Shown piece by piece: positions 19,992 to 30,616 of a DNA stretch of 64,000 nt. Each line of letters starts with the position of its first letter. The stretch's first letter is position 1. Position numbers and translations under genes: made by a program. The notes under the pieces were generated by a model that made no database searches, was not told the DNA's origin, and was given only the letters and a program-made list of their open reading frames with translations. Source of the stretch: Riptortus pedestris (Eukaryota > Arthropoda > Insecta > Hemiptera > Alydidae); contig CM032228.1 of assembly GCA_019009955.1 (NCBI GenBank), positions 255,375,501 through 255,439,500 on the forward strand, in the 5' to 3' direction.

Positions 19992-20168
19992 TAACCTATA
20001 TAATGTTTGAGGGGGGTGCCATTCGGCAGGTGCGCAGATCCTAACTTTTTTGCGACTTTGGCGCATGACGTCAATCCACTTTTAGCTTTGTTTACATCGT
20101 GAGCATAGCTGTCTTTTTGTGAATTGTTTTATTTTTTAGGGTTATTACTTATTTTTTTTTTTTTCAAA

Positions 20169-20465
20169 ATGCCGAGTGACTGTCCTGTAGCAACATGTTC
20201 CAACAATCCTAGGAAATCAGGCAAGTCAGTATCTTTTCACCGGTTCCCGAAAAACCCAAAAATTAAGAAACAGTGAGCAGTCCTGTACAGACGAGGAGAT
20301 TTGAACTTTAATCCTGATATTCCAAGGGTTTGTTCAGAACAATTCAGTGACAGTGACTATGGAAGGAATTTCCAAGCTGGAGTGATAGGCTATGTTCCTA
20401 ATAGATTGAAATTAAAAGAAAAAGCTGTGCCCCATCTGAATTTACCAGTTTCGTCCTTAAGTAAA
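20169..20465 (+). pseudogene. THAP-domain protein of P-like copy 2, broken
   Basis: The ATG at 20169 starts the same reading as copy 1 (MPSDC..ATCSNNPRKSGKSVSF), but a TGA at about 20276 replaces the tryptophan after KKQ. The frame then runs on through DIPRVCSEQFSDSDY (the zinc-ligand histidine is now Q in CSEQ) to AVPHLNLP. The LINE insertion at 20466 cuts it. It resumes at 21481 with the KQTSTSDS region, also damaged (the region matching 7222-7300 has deletions). Confidence 0.8.
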
Positions 20466-20547
20466 TATTTATTTATTCATTCATATAATAATCGCATTTC
20501 GCAACAGGGGTGATTTAGCGACGAATCAGTTATTTAATATACAGCAT

Positions 20548-21010
20548 AATAATTAACATAAAACATATTTAACATATAACCTATTTAACATATAACCTAT
20601 AACATATTTAACATATAACCTATTTAACATATAACCTATAACATATTTAACATATAACCTATTTAACATATAACCTATAACATATTTAACATATAACCTA
20701 TTTAACATATAACCTATTTAACATATAACCTATTTAACATATAACCTATTTAACATATAACCTATAACATATTTAACCTGTAACATATTTAACATATAAC
20801 CTATTTAACATGTAACCTATAACATATTTAACATATAACCTATAACATATTTAACATATAACATAATCAACATATAACCTATAACATATTTAACATATAA
20901 CCTGCAACATATTTAACACATAACATATTTAATATATAACATATTCAATACATATAACATATTTAATATATAACATATTCAACACATATAACATATTTAA
21001 CCTATAACAT
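20548..21010. repeat. Minisatellite, ACATATAACCTATTTA-type units
   Basis: More than 25 short units of 12-17 bp built on AACATATAACCTATTT and AACATATAACCTATAACATATTT. They lie within the 3' region of the truncated LINE, so the array was either carried by the LINE or expanded after insertion. Confidence 0.85.
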
Positions 21011-21071
21011 ATAATTATTATATTTAGGTAAGTATGTTCATTTCTGCAAATATTTTCAGTATTGCCCTACA

Positions 21072-21480
21072 TTATAATTTTTTGAAAATGTTGTTTTGTT
21101 TCAAGTATTGTAATACGCGGTCTATGTACGGGCTACAGTTATGTAGTAATTCAGTCAAAGTGTATGGTAGGTCTATGTGAGTCCTTAGATAGCAGTCAGT
21201 AAGTATATGTTTTATAGTAAGTCTACAGTTACAGTGTTGGCAGTAGGGTTCGTCTTTTCCAGTAAGTAGGTAAGTGTGAGTTAGTCGTGAATGGCCAATT
21301 CTCAACCTCGTTAAAACTACTTCTTCTCTTCTAATTAGCCTTTTTGAGGAAGGCCATTCACCAAGTGTATGTTTCAGTTCTCGAAATTTGTTATCAGTTG
21401 TGGTAAACCAAGTTTTCTGCCATGAATTGAGTATCATATGTTTTGCTTGGGCTTGAATATCTTGGTATGTACAGTATGTG
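21072..21480 (-). pseudogene. LINE ORF2 C-terminus (Jockey/I-group style)
   Basis: The reading is open to the target duplication on its upstream side, so the Met at 21497 lies in the flank and is not a true start. Motifs: WQKTW near the N-terminus, then LGEWPSSKRLIRREEVVLTRLRIGHSRLTHTYLL, then CQHCNCRLTIKHILTDC, the C..C...H...C zinc-knuckle-like end of Jockey/I-type LINE ORF2. This is the part after reverse transcriptase and RNase H. The endonuclease and RT were lost by 5' truncation. Confidence 0.85.
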
Positions 21481-21629
21481 CTTAAGTAAACAGACATCTA
21501 CTTCTGACTCAAAACGTGAAACATCTAGACAATGTAGGAGTGAAAATATGTAGTATCACATTGATGAGATTTCTCCCAAAAAGAAGAAAAGTGATTTTTC
21601 AGCTAATACAGAAGAAGACTACATGCCAT

Positions 21630-22135
21630 TGTCAGCTTTTAAAAAGGTAACATTTAAAATGTAAGAAAAAGAATTATTTTCTTTTGGAGTATCCTATAGA
21701 GCACTATAGGAATTTATTTCCCATAGTCCATTAGTAATGATATTACACGTTTCTTTCACAGCTATTTATTCTATGGGACAGTGCGGTTTAAATTCATACA
21801 CTCTAAATATATCAGCAGCAACTGTTTTGGACAAGACAGACTACATGCCAATAACAGCTTTTAAAAAGGTAAGATTTAAAATGTAAGAAAAAGAATTATT
21901 TTCTTGTAGTGTATCCTATAGTGATGTTTAGGAATTTATTTCCCATGGTCCATTAGTAATGATATTACATGTTTCTTTCACAGTTATTTATTCTATGGGA
22001 CTTCAATGCATAGGCTCCATCAGTGCCATTCTCTTCACAAGAATCTAACTGGAACCGAGGCGTCCCTGCGACTCGAAATATATGCATCTTTTTAGGACAA
22101 GAAGGATTACATGCCAATGATAGCTTTTAAAAATC
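21630..22135 (+). repeat. Exon-like tandem units in P-like copy 2
   Basis: AGCTTTTAAAAAGGTAA and the acceptor-like TTTCTTTCACAG(C/T)TATTTATTCTATGGGAC alternate: donors at about 21640-21650 and 21857-21868, acceptors at about 21750 and 21971. The period is about 220 bp. Copy 2 has one more donor-type unit than copy 1. Confidence 0.5.
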
Positions 22136-22655
22136 TTGTACCTGAATGGACTAGTTGATGTTTAAAATAATTTACTAAGTTATATTCTAGTAACTGATAT
22201 CTTAGTCTATTGCTTGTTTAGTTCAATGTTATTAACTTTAATTTCTTTGTATAATATTGGGCATTACTGTTTTCATGTTTTGAACATTTCATCTTATTAT
22301 AGTAAAGTTTTTCTTTTTTTATTGTGCTGATTGTGTAGAAAAAGTACGATTTTTAAATGTAAAGGAACATATCTCATTTTTAAGGAATTATTGTGTATTT
22401 ATTTTTAATGGAATCTAATTTGTACATGGTTTATTTCAAGTAAAATATATTCAACGAAAGTAATTTGTATCATTTACTGACCTATACCATTTTATTAATT
22501 TTGTATTCAGCAAATTAATCAGAAAACAGCTTATATTGATCGTATTTAAGCTGGTCGGCCCGGGGTTTGGATCTGAGTGACGTAGCAGGCTTTCTGCATT
22601 CTGATTGGCTATTCGTCAAATGGCGCTACCTTATCTTATACCTACCTTCAATGTA

Positions 22656-23000
22656 CGTAGATGAAAGAATGGCTACGCTTCATCTGAAACAATTTATTAA
22701 ATATCCTTCTCCTCTGTTCATCAAAGATTGTCTTTCTTTGTCTAAATAGTCCAGTTTAATTTTCTTAGATAGTTTTAATGTTCTACTTGTACTTACTTAA
22801 TTTAATAAAAAAATGCCTCTGTTGATGTATGAAAAGTTTTATGTGTTATTTAGTTCTAAGAAAGATAGTTTTTATTGTCTATGTTATCTATTTCACCCTC
22901 CATCTAAAATATTTGAATAGAAATAAGTAATTATTGCTTTTGTGTGTCAATAGGGCACTGACGATGATGCACTGCATCGAAAGCCATTTACGAACTTGAT
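22656..23000 (+). repeat. Penelope-like terminal repeat fragment with degenerate hammerhead motif
   Basis: TTAGTTCTAAGAAAGATAG and TGTGTGTCAATAGGGCACTGACGATGATGCACTGCATCGAAAGC (22941-22985) match the inverted repeat arms at 18117-18873. The part after GAAA (GCCATTTACG) no longer forms the palindromic stem III, so the motif is probably dead. Confidence 0.6.
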
Positions 23001-23070
23001 CTTTCTTTTTACATAAAACGCTTAAATACCGAGTTTGATCGTTACTAAGATCAAACAAAAGTTGCGACCG

Positions 23071-23138
<68 letters not shown>

Positions 23139-23188
23139 TATTTTTGAGGCTGCATCACTGGGGAGTATTATCATTGTGAGTACCTCGG

Positions 23189-23224
<36 letters not shown>

Positions 23225-23365
23225 ATATATATATATATATCTTTTGAACGGACCTCATTTTCGTCATCTTCCGGGTAGGATCGATGTGCATTTGAAGAAA
23301 CTTTTCGAAAACCGCGTCATGAGTACGACCTCAATAGCTGATTTCCCTTAAGAGAAATCTGCTAA
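23000..23365 (+). repeat. Repeat family B copy with two (TA)n tracts
   Basis: ATCGTTACTAAGATCAAACAAAAGTTGCGACCG, then (TA)n at about 23070-23133 and 23193-23240. Next come TTTTGAACGGACCTCATTTTCGTCATCT and the end CTGATTTCCCTTAAGAGAAATCTGCTAA at 23338-23365. The terminal palindrome followed by CTAA is shared with the copies ending near 30614 and 33695. Confidence 0.65.
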
Positions 23366-23457
23366 AACATAGAAAAAGAATTGTAGAGCATCAATAGTTT
23401 AACAAGATTGGATTTTGTGATCCGGCTCATATTAACGGAGATATTTTGAATTTTTGA

Positions 23458-23592
23458 ATCCCCCCCTCCTTTGCCACCCCCCTCCTTGCCCCCCCCCCTC
23501 CTTGCCTCCCTCCGTGCCCCCCCTCCTTGCCCCCCTCCTTGCCTCCCTCCTTGCCCCCCCCCTCCTTGCCTCCCTCCCTGCCCCCCCTCTCT
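23458..23592. repeat. C-rich minisatellite (CCTCCTTGCCCCCC)n
   Basis: About ten units of CCTCCTTGCC(C)n. The minus strand is G-rich with runs of 4-8 G separated by CAAGGA, a potential G-quadruplex former. The long G/R/E open frames on the minus strand are a by-product of the repeat. Confidence 0.85.
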
Positions 23593-23689
23593 TCCTCGAC
23601 ACATACTGCTAATAACAAATATGATCTATAGTGTTGACTGAAACGTTTAAAGATCATTATTAATTAATCGAATCAAGTATAGTATAACT

Positions 23690-24405
23690 AATTCACTTAC
23701 CGAGTTTTGTTTAGTTCGGTTGAGTCTTTTGTGCTAAATAAAATTGTTGACTCCCACTATATTTTTTAGCTTATAACTCATTTATATTTTGGTATACGAC
23801 AAAAGTGTATATAAAAAATGTTACTCTAAATACTTAACAAAATAAACAAATTTTGTTATGCACATATTTGCCGAAGAAGGAATACGAAAAGAAATATCGC
23901 TATTTTTAATTTCAGGCCTCCCTTACAACCCCCACTCCTGCTTGTCTGGAGAAATGTTGGTGCAGCTCACTATCATGGAGGAGTTAGTGCTAATACACAT
24001 ACCGAGTTTTGTTTAGTTCGGTTGAATTTTGTGCCAAATAAAATTGTTGACTCCCGCTATAGATTTCAGCGTATAACTCATTTATAGTTCCATATGTGAC
24101 AGAAGCGTATGTAATTTCAGGCCTCCCTTATGACCCCCACTCCTGTTCGTCTCAGAGAATACTCGTATTAATATAGCCTAAAGTCTAAGTTGGGTTAGTA
24201 GTAATATACAGACCAAGTTTCATAAAATTCGGTTCAGCCGTTTGTGCGTGAAATGGTAACAAACAAACAAACAAATAAACAAACAAACAGACACCAAAGA
24301 AACAAATTGCAGTTATGGTGTCTAGGACATGTGAAACGAAAAGTTATCGTGAAATTTCGTGAAAAAAATCAATGTACAGACAGAGGTTACAATTTTATAT
24401 ATATA
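23690..24405 (-). repeat. Repeat family A, copy A2, truncated
   Basis: Minus orientation. It has two internal units (CTCCCTTA.AACCCCCACTCCTG at about 23920 and 24121), the (AAAC)n stretch at about 24258-24290, and the AATTTTATATATATA end. The hairpin/CTAG end is missing. Confidence 0.7.
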
Positions 24406-24490
24406 CTAGCTAAGGTACCCGGCTTCGCTCATGAAATCATTAGGGGCTGAATATTGAGGGTATTTTTATTGCAAGGGTTGAGTTATAGCA

Positions 24491-24532
<42 letters not shown>

Positions 24533-24660
24533 TACATATAAGTTTGAACGAACCTCATTTTCGTCATGTTGTACGTAGGATCGATGATCATTTGATTTCC
24601 CTTGAGAGAATATGAATTTTCGAATTCCCACCTAACTCCCCTCCCCTTCTTGATGCTATT
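24406..24660 (-). repeat. Family A end fragment, (GT)n tract and family B scrap
   Basis: CTAGCTAAGGTACCCGGCTTCGC at 24406 is a family A CTAG end that abuts copy A2 directly. It is followed by (GT)n at about 24493-24529, then a family B piece (TTTGAACGAACCTCATTTTCGTCAT). Confidence 0.6.
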
Positions 24661-24956
24661 TCAGCCAACGATCTATTCTATGTTCTTTAGTGTGGTCTGA
24701 AACGGTTAAATATTGAGAATGGTATTGATCAAATAAACATTTTCGAGATTAAGATAACACGTGATGGTATGTACCAAGATGTCGTCTTTAAATTTGGAAT
24801 AAGACGATTCCTCATATATCAGCTTATTCATGAAGTGTGATGACTAAAAGTTGAAGTTCGCTGAAAACTAAAAATTCAAATATCTTGGAAAATATCCTTG
24901 AAAGAGTCATAGTGTATATGAAAGTATATAGGAAAACAATTTTTAATAAGATTAGT

Positions 24957-27900
24957 CAGTAGTCGCAAGATTGTTTGGTCAGTAGGTAGGTCAGTGGTCA
25001 GAAGTTTTGAAGTGAGCAAGTCAATGGTCAGGAGTGCAGTAGACAGCGGGCCAGTAGTTAGTAGGCTAGAAGGTCTGTAGTGAACAGGTCATTGGTCAGG
25101 AGTTCATTAGTCAGCGGGTCAATAGTCAGTAGGGCAGAGGTCAGTGGTAAGCATATCAGTAGCCAGTAGTGAGCAGTTCATTGGTCAGGAGTTCAATAGT
25201 CAGTATGCCAGAGGTCAGTGGTAAGCATATCAGTAGCCAGTAGTGAGCAGTTCATTGGTCAGGAGTTCAATAGTCAGCGGGGCAGTAGTCAGTAGGCCAG
25301 AGGTCAGTGGTAAGCATATCAGTAGCCAGTAGTGAGTAGTTCATTGGTCAGGAGTTCAATAGTCAGCGGGTCAATTGTCAGTAGGCCAGAGGTCAGTGGT
25401 AAGCATATCAGTAGCTAGTAGTGAGCAGTTCAATAGTCAGCTGGTCAATAGTCAGTAGGCCTGAGATCAGTGGTAAGCATATCAGTAGCCAGTAGTGAGC
25501 AGTTCATTGGTCAGGAGTTCAATAGTCAGCTGGTCAATAGTCAGTAGGCCTGAGATCAGTGGTAAGCATATCAGTAGCCAGTAGTGAGCAGTTCATTGGT
25601 CAGGAGTTCAATAGTCAGCTGGTCAATAGTCAGTAGGCCTGAGATCAGTGGTAAGCATATCAGTAGCCAGTAGTGAGGCAGTTCATTGGTCAGGAGTTCA
25701 ATAGTCAGCGGTCAATAGTCAGTATGCCAGAGGTCAGTGGTAAGCATATGAGTAGCAGTAGTGAGCAGTTTCATTGGTCATGAGTTCAATAGTCAGCTGG
25801 TCAATAGTCAGTATGCCAGAGGTCAGTGGTAAGCATATCAGTAGCCAGTAGTGAGCAGTTCATTGGTCAGGAGTTCAATAGTCAGCTGGTCAATAGTCAG
25901 TATGCCAGAGGTCAGTGGTAAGCATATCAGTAGCCAGTAGTGAGCAGTTCATTTGTCAGGAGTTCAATAGTCAGCGGGTCAATAGTCAGTATGCCAGAGG
26001 TACGTGGTAAGAAAATCAGTAGCCAGTAGTGAGCATTTCATTGGTCAGGAGTTCAATAGTCAGCTGGTCAATAGCCAGTAGGTCAGAGATCAGTGGTAAG
26101 CATATCAGTAGCCAGTAGTGAGCCGTTCATTGGTCAGGAGTTCAATAGTCAGCTGGTCAATAGTCAGTAGGCCTGAGATCAGTGGTAAGCATATCAGTAG
26201 CCAGTAGTGAGCAGTTCATTCGTCAGGAGTTCAATAGTCAGCTGGTCAATAGTCAGTATGCCAGAGATCAGTGGTAAGCATATCAGTAGCCAGTAGTGAG
26301 CAGTTCATTGGTCAGGAGTTCAATAGTCAGCGGGTCAATAGTCAGTATGCCAGAGATCAGTGGTAAGCATATCAGTAGCCAGTAGTGAGCATTTCATTGG
26401 TCAGGAGTTCAATAGTCAGCTGGTCAATAGCCAGTAGGTCAGAGATCAGTGGTAAGCATATCAGTAGCCAGTAGTGAGCAGTTCATTCGTCAGGAGTTCA
26501 ATAGTCAGCGGGGCAGTAGTCAGTAGGCCAGAAATCAGTGGTAAGCATATCAGTAGCCAGTAGTGAGCAGTTCATTGGTCAGGAGTTCAATAGTCAGCGG
26601 GTCAATAGTCAGTAGGCCAGAGGTCAGTGGTAGGCATATCAGTAGCCAGTAGTGACCAGTTCATTGGTCAGGAGTTCAATAGTCAGCGGGTCAATAGTCA
26701 GTAGGCCAGAGATCAGTGGTAAGCATATCAGTAGCCAGTAGTGAGCAGTTCATTCGTCAGGAGTTCAATAGTCAGCTGGTCAATAGTCAGTAGGCCAGAG
26801 ATCAGTGGTCAGCATATCAGTAGCCAGTAGTGAGCAGTTCATTGGTCAGGAGTTCAATAGTCAGCGGGTCAATAGTCAGTATGCCAGAAATCAGTGGTAA
26901 GCATATCAGTAGCCAGTAGTGAGCAGTTCATTCGTCAGGAGTTCAATAGTCAGCTGGTCAATAGTCAGTATGCCAGAGATCAGTGGTCAGCATATCAGTA
27001 GCCAGTAGTGAGCAGTTCATTCGTCAGGAGTTCAATAGACAGCTGGTCAATAGTCAGTAGGCCAGAGATCAGTGGTAATCATATCAGTAGCCAGTAGTGA
27101 GCAGTTCATTGGTCAGTTCATTCAGTCACGGGTCAATAGTCAGTATGCCAGAGATCAGTGGTAAGCATATCAGTAGCCAGTAGTGAGCAGTTCATTGGTC
27201 AGGAGTTCAATAGTCAGCTGGTCAATAGTCAGTATGCCAGAGATCAGTGGTAAGCATATCAGTAGCCAGTAGTGAGCAGTTCATTGGTCAGGAGTTCAAT
27301 AGTCAGCTGGTCAATAGTCAGTTGGCCAGAGGTCAGTGGTAGGCATATCAGTAGCGAGTAGAGAGCAGTTCATTAGTCAGGAGTTCAATAGTCAGGAGTC
27401 ATTGTCAGTAGGACAGAGGTCAGTGGTAAGCATATCAGTAGCCAGTAGTGAGCAGGTCACTGGTCAGGAGTCCAATAGTCAGTAGGCCAGAGGTCAGTGG
27501 TAAGCATATCAGTAGCCAGTAGTGAGCAGGTCACTGGTCAGGAGTCCAATAGTCAGTAGGCCAGAGGTCAGTGGTAAGCATATCAGTAGCCAGTAGTGAG
27601 CAGGTCACTGGTCAGGAGTCCAATAGTCAGCTGGTCAATAGTCAATAGGCCAGAGGTCAGTGGTAAGCATATCAGTAGCCAGTAGTGAGCAGGTCACTGG
27701 TCAGGAGTTCAATAGTCAGTAGGCCAGAGGTCAGTGGTAAGCATATCAGTAGCCAGTAGTGAGCAGGTCACTGGTCAGGAGTTCAATAGTCAGCGGGTCA
27801 ATAGTCAGTAGGCCAGAGGTCAGTGGTAAGCATATCAGTAGCCAGTAGTGAGCAGTTCATTGGTCAGGAGTTCAATAGTCAGCGGGTCAATAGTCAGTAT

Positions 27901-28378
27901 GCCAGAGGTCAGTGGTAAGCATATCAGTAGCCAGTAGTGAGCAGTTCATTGGTCAGGAGTTCAATAGTCAGCTGGTCAATAGTCAGTAGGCCAGAGATCA
28001 GTGGTAAGCATATCAGTAGCCAGTAGTGAGCAGTTCATTGGTCAGGAGTTCAATAGTCAGCTGGTCAATAGTCAGTTGGCCAGAGGTCAGTGGTAGGCAT
28101 ATCAGTAGCCAGTAGTGAGGAAATCTTGGTCCAGGAGTTCAATAGTCAGCGGAGAGCATAGTTCAGTAGGCCAGAGATCAGTGGTAAGCATATCAGTAGC
28201 CAGTAGTGAGCAGTTCATTGGTCAGGAGTTCAATAGTCAGCTGGTCAATAGTCAGTAGGCCAGAGGTCAGTGGTAGCCAATAGTCAGTAGGCCAGAGGTC
28301 AGTGGTAAGCATATCAGTAGCCAGTAGTGAGCAGTTCATTGGTCAGGAGTTCAATAGTCAGCTGGTCAGTATTCAGTA
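24957..28378 (+). repeat. 89-bp satellite array, about 37 units
   Basis: I counted 37 units by the near-invariant GCATATCAGTAGCCAGTAGTGAGCAG phrase. The standard unit is about 89 bp. Shorter variants of about 70 bp, lacking the CTGGTCAATAGTCAG piece, cluster at about 27440-27790. Units differ mainly in AGGTCAGTGG versus AGATCAGTGG, CTGG versus CGGG, and GTAGGCC versus GTATGCC. The unit itself is built of decamer-like GTCAGTAG words, so it grew from a shorter repeat. The first 180 bp is more diverged. No ORF. Confidence 0.95.
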
Positions 28379-28389
28379 TATTTTTTAAA

Positions 28390-28575
28390 ATATGTAGTTC
28401 TCCTGCTGGTTTTTTACTTGTTTTTATTCTAACTGTCGGATCAATAATTACCTTCTACCTTCTAGAATATTCTTCTTTCCTTGATATGGCAACAATATCG
28501 GCTCTTCTACTGGCCCCATCTGATGAAGTACAACCGGCTTTCTCATATATTTCCCACTCTATATGCCCAAAATTT
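28390..28575 (-). pseudogene. Non-LTR retrotransposon C-terminal fragment
   Basis: The minus strand reads EWEIYEKAGCTSSDGASRRADIVAI, a stop, then VIIDPTVRIK. The RRADIVAI...YIIDPTVR block is a conserved C-terminal stretch after the RT of several arthropod LINE families. Only about 60 codons survive, with one stop, directly beside the satellite. Confidence 0.55.
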
Positions 28576-29561
28576 CACACACACATATATAAATATATAT
28601 GTTTGTGTGTGTGATGGAGATAGATAAATAGATGCTTTTATTGTCATAGGACCAATGGTCCTCTCTTACAGTCAATAGACAAATACGCGTGTCTGTGTCT
28701 GTATGTTTGTGTATGACCCTATTTTCATCATTTCGTAGAGAGGACGCTTAGAGATTTGTTTTTTTCGAAAATGGCGTAATTTGCAGAACCTCAGTAGCCC
28801 AGTTCTCTTTTGGTAAGTCTGCTAATATTTTTTTTTATTATTATTTATTAACTTCCACTTTTTGCAACTTAGGCTAATTGGGCCTAATAACTAAGTGAAA
28901 GCGATTTGGTTCTGTCAACTGTCCATTTACCTTTGTCCATTTTTCCTTTCAAAGAAAATTGTATCGCTGTCACTTTTCACGGCTGAGGAAGGAACAAAGG
29001 AGTGAGAGAGATGTAGGATAGAGACACCCTGCCAAGCACCGTACTAACGGCAGCTAACATTTCATATACATAGGAATCCCGCCACCAGGTAGCGGGAAGC
29101 TCTTACACTCAGCACTTCTTGACTCGTTCGCCAACGGCTAACTCAACAATTAGTCGATTCTCTTGGGCATAGAGGTAAGAAGGCAAGATGAAGACGCCCA
29201 AAGTCCAGGCATCTCACGAACTCCAGCCGAGTCAATAGCACTGACGCCACACGCAACGAGATTGGAGCTTCTTTGCTAGATATTTGGTTGATGCGAAATG
29301 GATGTAGGTTTTCTCCACTGAAATATATTAATGCCAATTCTGTAAACAAAGCTAAATATATTATTCATACCTTGTATACAAAAGTCGCTGGCGCAGGGGC
29401 CACGTGAAGGGGAAAATAGATAAATGTACATAGTGCTAACTGAACAGATAGAAAGAAATATTCTTCACTAGAAAGAAAAACAATTACTAAAATATATCCA
29501 AATATAACATTAATTTTATTGAAAACTATTTACTATATCTAGTACTGTAATTTATAATGAA
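28576..29561. other. Mosaic of small repeat pieces, no gene
   Basis: It contains a (CA/GT) stretch at about 28575-28615 and family B pieces at about 28700-28815 ending GTAAGTCTGCTAA. It also has a reversed SINE 3' end at about 28838-28886 (CCACTTTTTGCAACTTAGGCTAATTGGG). An unassigned segment with GGAATCCCGCCACCAGGTAG lies at about 29064-29090. The 29143-29349 minus frame has no recognisable domain. Confidence 0.5.
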
Positions 29562-30180
29562 CTAGCTAAGGTGCCCGGCTTCGCCCGGCAAATCATTTGA
29601 GGCTGAATGATGATAAAATTTTTTTTGGGCTTTACTTTGTACAATATCTTGCTAGGGATATGTTAACAATAAAAATATTTGTTGTGTACTTAATTCTACA
29701 AAATACACAATATTTTTAAATTACCCGTTTCCTGTGCCTGTGTCTTTTTTTATAAATATCATAATCATAGATTATCGTATTAACCATATTATTCATAATC
29801 ATAAAAAAAATTCTGCATTTCGAACCATCTATGAATAAAAGTTCATTTCCTGAAAAGTGGTCCAAAGCGCCATTTGGATGGCAGCTGTTTTACAAACGTA
29901 ATAAACACTATTAAAAAAAGTCCGTCACGCAGGGGCTGCGTAAACTAAGCAGATTTCCCACGTGAAGTTTTACAATAAAGAAATCTGCCTAATAACAACT
30001 GTAGTAGTAAGAAACCTCTAGACCTAAAACATTATTTAGGGCGTAATAACCCAGTAGTTTCTAGCCCCAAAAAACAGTTAACCTAACCTCTAAACCTATC
30101 CACGAGGGACGATAGTTATGGAAACGGCCGCCAGAGCTCTCGTCGGAAACTCCGAACATAGCCTATTGGTGACCACACGC
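29562..30180 (-). repeat. Family A end fragment followed by family B leading segment
   Basis: CTAGCTAAGGTGCCCGGCTTCGCCCGG at 29562 is a family A CTAG end (minus). From about 29917, AAAAAGTCCGTCACGCAGGGGCTGCGTAAACTAAGCAG is the family B leading segment. The ACCTAACCTCTAAACCTATCCACGAGGGACG block at 30086 recurs at 33241. Confidence 0.6.
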
Positions 30181-30456
30181 AGAATACAAATGCAAATATC
30201 TCGGTTAATATTCAAGATAGAGAATTAATGTATAGAACAATATTTATAGTAAATTTAATTTGCAATAAGATTGATTCTATACAATCTTTTGATCCCACGT
30301 ATAGTAACGGAGATATTTCGAATTTTCGAAAATCCTCCCCTCTAAACCCCCCCCCCCCTCCCACTGGTCTGATTTCAGCCATTAACGAACTTGAAACGTT
30401 AAATATGAAGTTTTGTAATGATCAAACAAAACTTGCGACCGCTAGAGCGGTAACAG

Positions 30457-30487
<31 letters not shown>

Positions 30488-30616
30488 CAGTTTTGAACGG
30501 ACCTCATTTTCGTCATCTACTAGGTAGGATCGATGGACATTTGAAGAAAAATGTCGAAAATTCCGTCATGAGTACAACCTCAATAGCTGATTTCCCTTAA
30601 GCGAAATCTGCTAATA
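30181..30616 (+). repeat. Repeat family B copy with (TA)n and terminal palindrome
   Basis: ATGCAAATATCTCGGTTAATATTCAAGATAGAG, a C-run at 30346-30360, CTAGAGCGGTAACAGACAAATATATA, (TA)n at about 30462-30486, TTTTGAACGGACCTCATTTTCGTCATC, and the end GATTTCCCTTAAGCGAAATCTGCTAA at about 30590-30615. No gene. Confidence 0.65.

Larger units (their letters stand above)
20466..21480 (-). mobile_element. 5'-truncated LINE with perfect target duplication
   Basis: 1015 bp flanked by CTTAAGTAAA at 20456-20465 and 21481-21490. P-like copy 1 shows the uninterrupted site. Orientation is minus: the coding C-terminus is at 21497-21072, followed by a 3' region containing the 16-mer-type minisatellite and a terminal (AATA)n-like tail next to the left duplication. 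5' truncation and a tail of short A-rich repeats are the normal outcome of target-primed reverse transcription. Confidence 0.85.
20009..22655 (+). mobile_element. P-like (THAP) element, copy 2, interrupted by a LINE
   Basis: The same termini as copy 1: AGGGGGGTGCCATTCGGC at 20009 and GGCGCTACCTTATCTTATACCTACC near 22622-22645. It includes the THAP pseudogene, the exon-like units at 21630-22130, and the same 3' region (GTGACGTAGCAGGCT). The flanks AATGTTTG and AATGTACG are an imperfect 8-bp repeat. A LINE inserted at 20466-21480. Confidence 0.7.

Noticed and set aside
23035..23247. YIYIYI-type ORFs over (TA)n tracts (also near 35766, 48624 and 58638)
   Set aside because: Microsatellite translation only.
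23362..23657. Gly/Arg/Glu-rich ORFs on the minus strand
   Set aside because: By-product of the C-rich minisatellite.
24957..28378. Regularly spaced repeats resembling a CRISPR array
   Set aside because: The whole 89-bp unit repeats, spacers are not unique, there are no cas genes, and the context is eukaryotic.
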